Assembly (NCBI RefSeq): GCF_040267685.1
Contig: NZ_CP158367.1
Span: forward strand, 992,001 to 1,056,000
Source: Proteinivorax tanatarense
GTDB taxonomy: Bacteria > Bacillota > Proteinivoracia > Proteinivoracales > Proteinivoracaceae
Direction: 5' to 3'
Length of the DNA: 64,000 bases
The position numbers and the translations under genes were made by a program. The notes beneath the pieces are model-generated. The model was not told where the DNA came from. It saw only the letters and a program-made list of their open reading frames with translations, and did not search any database. Below are positions 59,205-64,000 of the stretch, in pieces. Positions within the stretch are counted from its first letter, which is position 1. Every line of letters begins with the position of its first letter.

Positions 59205-60884
59205 ATGGAGAAAAATAGTTTTGTATATTATCTAGATCAGTTTAATGTACTGTCTCCGAACCATTCTAAGATCTATGACGAATACACATCAGGTACAGAA
59301 TTTTCCGAATATAACTTTACTATAAAAACCAAAGTGCAAAACCAATTAATTTCTTATTTTAAGCAAAACCCACAAAATGTGATCTTGACGGGAAATGCAG
59401 GGGATGGAAAAACTAGGTTATGTCGAGTAGTATATGATGAACTAAGTAACAAAAAATTAAATGATTGGCCAGAAAAAGGCATTATAGATATTGACTTCAA
59501 GTTTGGTACACTTAGAGTAGTAAAGGATCTTTCTGAATTAAAAGATGATGTGATTTTGCATCAACTAAAAGAGTTGCAGAAATCTATGCTTGATAAAAAG
59601 AGGAAGTTATATTTTTTAATTGCAGCAAATGAAGGGAAATTAACAAAATTTATATCAAAATATGATGAGTTAGAAAGTCTCAGAGAGGAAATTATGTTAA
59701 GGTTTGAATCTCATTATAATAATAATGAACAACTGAATTTGATTAACCTTTTAGATATTACCTCATCAGTCTATGTTAAGGAAATTTTAAATAATTGGAA
59801 TAGAGAGGAAAATTGGGAATCTTGCCGTCAGTGTACAAAAATTGAAAGTTGCATTATTTTCTTGAATCATAAGAGGTTGTCTGTTGATCTAATTAAAGAT
59901 AGAATTTTAGAACAATATCGCATACTAGATTATCTAGATATTCATATTACTATGCGGGAATTGTTAATCCACATGAGTTTTACAATAACAGGCGGCCTGT
60001 TATGTAATGATATCCATGAAGCACAGTATAAAGAATTAGCTGAACAATCTAAGAAGGTATACTATGAAAACTTCTATGGAGAAAATGTGAAAGCTAATGC
60101 ATTTGTAGATATGAAGGCGGTTAAAGCGTTACGAACTATTGATGTTGGGGTCTCCTCCCAGTCAGAGGTTGATGATTTTATAGTTAATGGTGATATCAGT
60201 GGGGATGAAAAACTTGAAAAATACCATAAAAAACTTTTTGATGAAGACCTAGATATGTCTTATGGCTATTTTACAAGGAAATTAAAACGATATAGAGACC
60301 ATAATGGTGTTGCCGATAATGATTTTATAGATGATTGGGTACAGAGGCTGCGGAGGAAATTTTATTTTGAGGCTATAGATGAAATTGAGATAAATCGAAG
60401 ATTGCTATTGCCTTTTCAACACTTAGGTCAATATGAGAATTTGTTCAATAATCCAAGGGAAAAAGTTACTGTACGACCCAAATTAATTAACGGTCTAAAT
60501 CGTTCTTTTACAAATAGACTTGTTAAACCATCACAGAGTTTGTTTGCTACAAGTCAGAATTTAATGATTTACGATGAATTTAGAGGAAGAACATTAGAAA
60601 TTAAAGACCAAGAGGGCAGGGAAGATATTGACTTTATCCCTTCGAAATTTAAGTTAGAGATCAGTCCGGAAGTAAAATTACAAATGAATTTGTATATATT
60701 TGAATATTTAATGAGGGTTAATAGTGGGGGAACTCATAATGTTCTTAGTGAAGAAGCTCATATTCTAATTGATACATTTAAAAATGATTTGCTAAGAATA
60801 AGTGAACCTGAGGAATATGTATTGAACATTTTAAGACTAGATAGAGAAACAGGTCTTTATGTAGATGACCAAATAGAATTATAA
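59205..60884 (+). CDS. dptF: DptF-like P-loop protein of phosphorothioation-dependent restriction
   Basis: About 559 residues. Walker A GNAGDGKT (63-70) is in the spacing seen in DptF-type proteins. The cysteine motif CRQCTKIESC (near 205-214) follows and then MRELLIHMSFTITGGLLC, as in DptF and related defence ATPases. DptF, DptG and DptH together cleave or block DNA lacking phosphorothioate. ATG 59205 has AAGAGG at 8 bp (a GTG 59196 overlaps that site). It is followed by an unrecognised protein and a large third gene, the same order as dptFGH. The symbol is tentative; homology was judged by eye only. Confidence 0.6.
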   Translation: MEKNSFVYYLDQFNVLSPNHSKIYDEYTSGTEFSEYNFTIKTKVQNQLISYFKQNPQNVILTGNAGDGKTRLCRVVYDELSNKKLNDWPEKGIIDIDFKFGTLRVVKDLSELKDDVILHQLKELQKSMLDKKRKLYFLIAANEGKLTKFISKYDELESLREEIMLRFESHYNNNEQLNLINLLDITSSVYVKEILNNWNREENWESCRQCTKIESCIIFLNHKRLSVDLIKDRILEQYRILDYLDIHITMRELLIHMSFTITGGLLCNDIHEAQYKELAEQSKKVYYENFYGENVKANAFVDMKAVKALRTIDVGVSSQSEVDDFIVNGDISGDEKLEKYHKKLFDEDLDMSYGYFTRKLKRYRDHNGVADNDFIDDWVQRLRRKFYFEAIDEIEINRRLLLPFQHLGQYENLFNNPREKVTVRPKLINGLNRSFTNRLVKPSQSLFATSQNLMIYDEFRGRTLEIKDQEGREDIDFIPSKFKLEISPEVKLQMNLYIFEYLMRVNSGGTHNVLSEEAHILIDTFKNDLLRISEPEEYVLNILRLDRETGLYVDDQIEL

Positions 60885-60905
60885 AAAAACGAGGGGGGAC
60901 TATAA

Positions 60906-62480
60906 TTGAGTCGACCAAGGGGAAACACAAGTTTTTCGTCACAGTTGTCAGAAAGTATTTGGGGACATCGTTTTATGGACGGACAAAGAGGTCCTGAATA
61001 TATTTTAGAATTTTTAAACGTTATGTCAGGAACAGGGTATCAACTAGGTGCCGAAAGATATGAAAGAAAAAAAATGACAAGTTTTCGTAGATTTATTTTT
61101 GAAGGTTCTAAAGAAGGACGAAATAATGAAATTGTTCATTTAGAAGAAGAAGAACGAAAAAAGCTTTATGAAGGTATAGCAGAGAAAGAAAAAATCAACG
61201 TTATTAAAGAATTTTTTAGGAATCTAGAAGTTTCAATATATGATGGTAGAGGAAGGCCATCAAATAGATCGTGGTATGCAAAGACCTTATATCCACTTCA
61301 TGAATCTCTTTTATTTTTCGAGGTGAGAAAAAAGGGGAAGACTGTTTCATTTGAACGTAATTTTTTTGCTAGAGGTGGAGAATTGTATTATCTCATGATT
61401 TCTATGGGAGTTGAAAATAACCCGCAATTGAAAGAATCTATAGAGAGTAGGTTACAAGAGCTACTTTCTAAAAATAAACCTATAGAATCAGTAGTTAAGT
61501 CAATAACGAAATCTACTAACTACGAGACACAAAGCTCTGAAGAAAAGAAAGCGCCCCTAGTTGCTAGCGAAAAGAACGAATTGCACCCCTATTTACCTAA
61601 CGATGTTAATGTTGACTTATTCGAAAGGTTTGCAGTTGAGTTTAATAATTTGATACATCTAAATATTGAAATGTATGAAATGTTTAATTTGATGATTAGC
61701 CTTGTTACCTTCCAAATAATGCGTTACCTCCTTGAAAGAGTAAATTCAGATGAAAAATCACAGGTATTTGTGGATGTAATGGATGGACAAGTTCAGCAAA
61801 TAATGAAGCTGTCATCCGAGTCATTTGCGAAGAATGAGTTGTTAATTAAAAGGAAATATGAGAAGGTTTTCCAAGAAATTTTTAATGATAGAATACAAAA
61901 CAAAAATTTTGTGGAAGAAAATTTGGAGGATTGGAAAAAAGAAGATGGACATGCGTTTTTTAAAATGATTGGTTTAGGAAGCCTTCATAAAAAAACAAAA
62001 CAAAGGGCAACAAGGGTTTTACAAAGCTGTAAAAATTATGAAGATGTAACGACTAAACTTTATAATGTCGTAAAAGATATAATTGATGATCAGCTTAAAA
62101 AACATCAGTTGCCGATTGTTCGTGGGCTGGTGAGAGATGGTGGGTTAGGTGGTTTTAGAGCTGGCACTAAATATCGCTATTTCATGACTGATAGCTTTTT
62201 GAAAATCCTTGTTTTTAGTAATGTAAACTCTAAACAACCTATGGAATTTAGCGACTTTATCGAGCAATTGTATAAAAAATATGGAATAATCATTGGGGAA
62301 GTGCAAGCTAAAAAATCTGGTTTGTACGAAGAGTCAAAACTTAATATTAGATACTTCCAAAGAAATGAGCAGTCACTACGCGATAAACTCCGTCAAAATG
62401 GCTTATTAGTTGAATACTCAGATGCTACTGCTATGATCAAGAATCCATATGAAAATGTTGATAATGGGGTGAATGCATGA
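60906..62480 (+). CDS. Unrecognised protein in the DptG position
   Basis: 524 residues starting SRPRGNTSFSSQLSESIWGH. Basic N-terminal half with QRGPEYILEFLNVMSGTGYQ, a helical C-terminal half, and a winged-helix-like end (SKLNIRYFQRNEQSLRDKLR). No P-loop or cysteine cluster. The position after a DptF-like gene and before a large partner suggests DptG, but I cannot recognise DptG from the sequence. TTG start with GAGGGGGG; it overlaps the next gene by 4 bp (ATGA). Confidence 0.75.
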   Translation: MSRPRGNTSFSSQLSESIWGHRFMDGQRGPEYILEFLNVMSGTGYQLGAERYERKKMTSFRRFIFEGSKEGRNNEIVHLEEEERKKLYEGIAEKEKINVIKEFFRNLEVSIYDGRGRPSNRSWYAKTLYPLHESLLFFEVRKKGKTVSFERNFFARGGELYYLMISMGVENNPQLKESIESRLQELLSKNKPIESVVKSITKSTNYETQSSEEKKAPLVASEKNELHPYLPNDVNVDLFERFAVEFNNLIHLNIEMYEMFNLMISLVTFQIMRYLLERVNSDEKSQVFVDVMDGQVQQIMKLSSESFAKNELLIKRKYEKVFQEIFNDRIQNKNFVEENLEDWKKEDGHAFFKMIGLGSLHKKTKQRATRVLQSCKNYEDVTTKLYNVVKDIIDDQLKKHQLPIVRGLVRDGGLGGFRAGTKYRYFMTDSFLKILVFSNVNSKQPMEFSDFIEQLYKKYGIIIGEVQAKKSGLYEESKLNIRYFQRNEQSLRDKLRQNGLLVEYSDATAMIKNPYENVDNGVNA

Positions 62481-64000
62481 AAACGAGAGATAAAATCTTA
62501 AGCAAATGGATTACTAAGGTACTATTTAAATATTTTAATGTGCAATCTAAAGAAGGGACACCAAAAATTTTTATTAAAATTAGTGGTTTGTTAGATAGAG
62601 AGTTAATGTACTTCTTAGATGCCTTTAAGCAGCAGGAAGACAAGTTGGCTAGTTTTTATAATCCTGTAGTTAGGTTGATTAAACCTATGGATGGATATGA
62701 AGATTTTAGCTTAAAGGAGCATGAGACTAGTATATGGTTAAGAAATAATACTCAGGCAAATGAAGCGCTAATTATTCTAGTAAATGAAACGACTCCAGAA
62801 GCACAGAGCTTAGAAAATCTTTTCTCAATTGATGAAGCTTTTTTACTATCTCACAAAGGCTTAAAAGAGTTATACGAAGTGTTGTCGGAAGAGTACAGGC
62901 TAGTTTCTGAAGAAATAGATGATTTGAAAAAATTTTATAATATTTTTAGTAAAGTCTCAGAACCACAACTACGGACTTTAATTGAGTTTATAGCTTTTTT
63001 AATTGAGAGTGAAGAAAATTCAATTGTAAAGAGTATTCAGAAGGGATTGCCGATTTTAGATCTATTTGTTGATGACCATTTAATGATTGAAGACTCAAAT
63101 GTTAAACGGTTGCGTAGGAATTTTGCGTTAGCTAACCTAATAAGTAAGAATAGCAATATAGAAAAGCTAAAGGATAAAATGTATACTTTTTTAGACAATG
63201 AAGAGAGAAATAAGTTTCCACATGATATTTGGAAAGAAACAAGTCCTGAAAATTTTAGGGAAATGGCGTTAAATTTTATTAATAAAGAAGATAAAAGGTT
63301 GCTGAAATTTAATTTTGAGGTTATTGAAGAAGTTTTTAATTTTAGGGAAAAAACAAAGCTTAAAGATAGAATAAAGGATGTTTTAGAGTACAATAACCGT
63401 TCGACCGATGAGAAAAGTAAAATAGATACTGGAATTGAGACAGTTGAAGAGAATGAAGCAGCCGATGATATTCAAGAATTTTATGAAGAGTTTGAGAATG
63501 ATTTTGAAAAAGATAAGAATTTAAAAAGGATTATAATACGTCGAATAGAGAAATTAAGACATCCATCTGAATATGATGACATATATGAAGCGCTATTATA
63601 CGAGGCTTATGGTCTACTTAGTGAGTGTTTAGACGAGCAGGAACTTAAAGATGTATACTATGAACTGTCTACAGCTGAAAGTAGGTTACCAAGCGAAGCA
63701 ATACAGTTTTTAGATATATATGTGCAAAACATACAAAATCAGGTGCCTTTAGTTCGCTATAAAAGTAAAGAAATAGAAGAGGATAATAGTATAAAATTTA
63801 AGGAGATTACGTTTGAATTACGAATATTTAATCAAAACTCTAAAATAAAGGCTAAATCTTTCAAAATCGTTAATTTATCTAATAGTACCTTCTCTATTTT
63901 TGTTAATAGTATTAAAAACGCAGAATTACCTAAAATAATCCAATATAAAAACGAAACTATTTCTAAAAGAAATATTGCAGACGATATAGGGGAAAACATT
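62477..64000 (+). CDS. Large protein in the DptH position, N-terminal 508 residues (runs off the window)
   Basis: ATG 62477 overlaps the previous stop (GCATGA) and the frame stays open to the last base, so at least 508 residues are encoded. The visible part reads MKTRDKILSKWITKVLFKYF and is mainly helical and charged, with a coiled-coil-prone acidic stretch (DDIQEFYEEFENDFEKDKNL). It ends within a beta-rich segment. No Walker motif is seen yet. In dptFGH the third gene encodes a large helicase/HerA-like ATPase whose P-loop would lie further on. It is not in the window, so this is inference from order. Confidence 0.8.
   Translation, partial: MKTRDKILSKWITKVLFKYFNVQSKEGTPKIFIKISGLLDRELMYFLDAFKQQEDKLASFYNPVVRLIKPMDGYEDFSLKEHETSIWLRNNTQANEALIILVNETTPEAQSLENLFSIDEAFLLSHKGLKELYEVLSEEYRLVSEEIDDLKKFYNIFSKVSEPQLRTLIEFIAFLIESEENSIVKSIQKGLPILDLFVDDHLMIEDSNVKRLRRNFALANLISKNSNIEKLKDKMYTFLDNEERNKFPHDIWKETSPENFREMALNFINKEDKRLLKFNFEVIEEVFNFREKTKLKDRIKDVLEYNNRSTDEKSKIDTGIETVEENEAADDIQEFYEEFENDFEKDKNLKRIIIRRIEKLRHPSEYDDIYEALLYEAYGLLSECLDEQELKDVYYELSTAESRLPSEAIQFLDIYVQNIQNQVPLVRYKSKEIEEDNSIKFKEITFELRIFNQNSKIKAKSFKIVNLSNSTFSIFVNSIKNAELPKIIQYKNETISKRNIADDIGENI

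Overview
The window looks like chromosome from a low-GC, anaerobic, probably spore-forming Firmicute of the Clostridia type. The clues are strong AGGAGG-type ribosome binding sites, several TTG and GTG starts, a class I hybrid-cluster protein, a sigma-54-controlled cysteine desulfidase, a manganese catalase, an M3 oligopeptidase and many intrinsic terminators. I cannot name the species.

Layout. (1) 1-2120: the 5' part of carB on the minus strand, behind a PyrR-type attenuator and a good promoter. (2) 2224-4140: arsenic operon arsR-acr3-arsC. (3) 4180-5440: tandem repeats of about 440 bp, then a membrane protein. (4) 6181-8120: hcp, with an FNR/HcpR-type palindrome about 41.5 bp upstream of the predicted transcription start. 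(5) 8283-9933: an IS481-like element and a GIY-YIG protein. (6) 10794-15714: an ABC-2 transporter operon with two near-duplicate permeases. (7) 17087-27971: a peptide/bacteriocin region. An ABC cassette (two permeases plus ATPase) occurs twice, almost identical, at an offset of 4990 bp. Between the copies lie an XRE-TPR (RRNPP-like) regulator, a divergent 46-residue pre-peptide gene with a 16-bp palindrome in front of it, and a small secreted protein. A DUF1430-like bacteriocin-associated membrane protein and its ATPase follow. (8) 28383-43751: metabolic and envelope genes: a dipeptide-epimerase-like enolase-superfamily enzyme, PepF, a DUF4352 lipoprotein, a sigma-54 activator divergent from cysteine desulfidase, a PRD regulator, manganese catalase, a sirtuin and a beta-helix protein. 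Several hairpin-rich tandem repeats lie among them. (9) 44440-47930: one IS110-family element interrupted by a second; the inserted copy has an upstream non-coding segment that folds like a bridge RNA. (10) 48476-51230: a GNAT/glutaredoxin pair, its decayed second copy and dense short hairpin repeats. (11) 51623-64000 (runs off the end): a sulfur-dependent DNA modification/defence island.

The defence island is the most interesting unit. It consists of a PAPS-reductase/DndC-like protein with N-terminal zinc ribbons and a C-terminal ferredoxin domain, a DUF4007 protein, a 1211-residue BrxC/PglY-like ATPase, a DndA-like cysteine desulfurase, a DptF-like P-loop protein, an unrecognised partner and the start of a large third protein. 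This resembles a hybrid of type-4 BREX (BrxP/BrxC) and phosphorothioation-dependent restriction (DptFGH). No dndB, dndD, dndE or pglZ is visible. Two further highlights are the candidate bridge RNA, whose loops match the element's own ends, and the regulator/peptide pair between the duplicated transporters.

Family assignments rest on reading motifs in the translated sequence; no database search was run.
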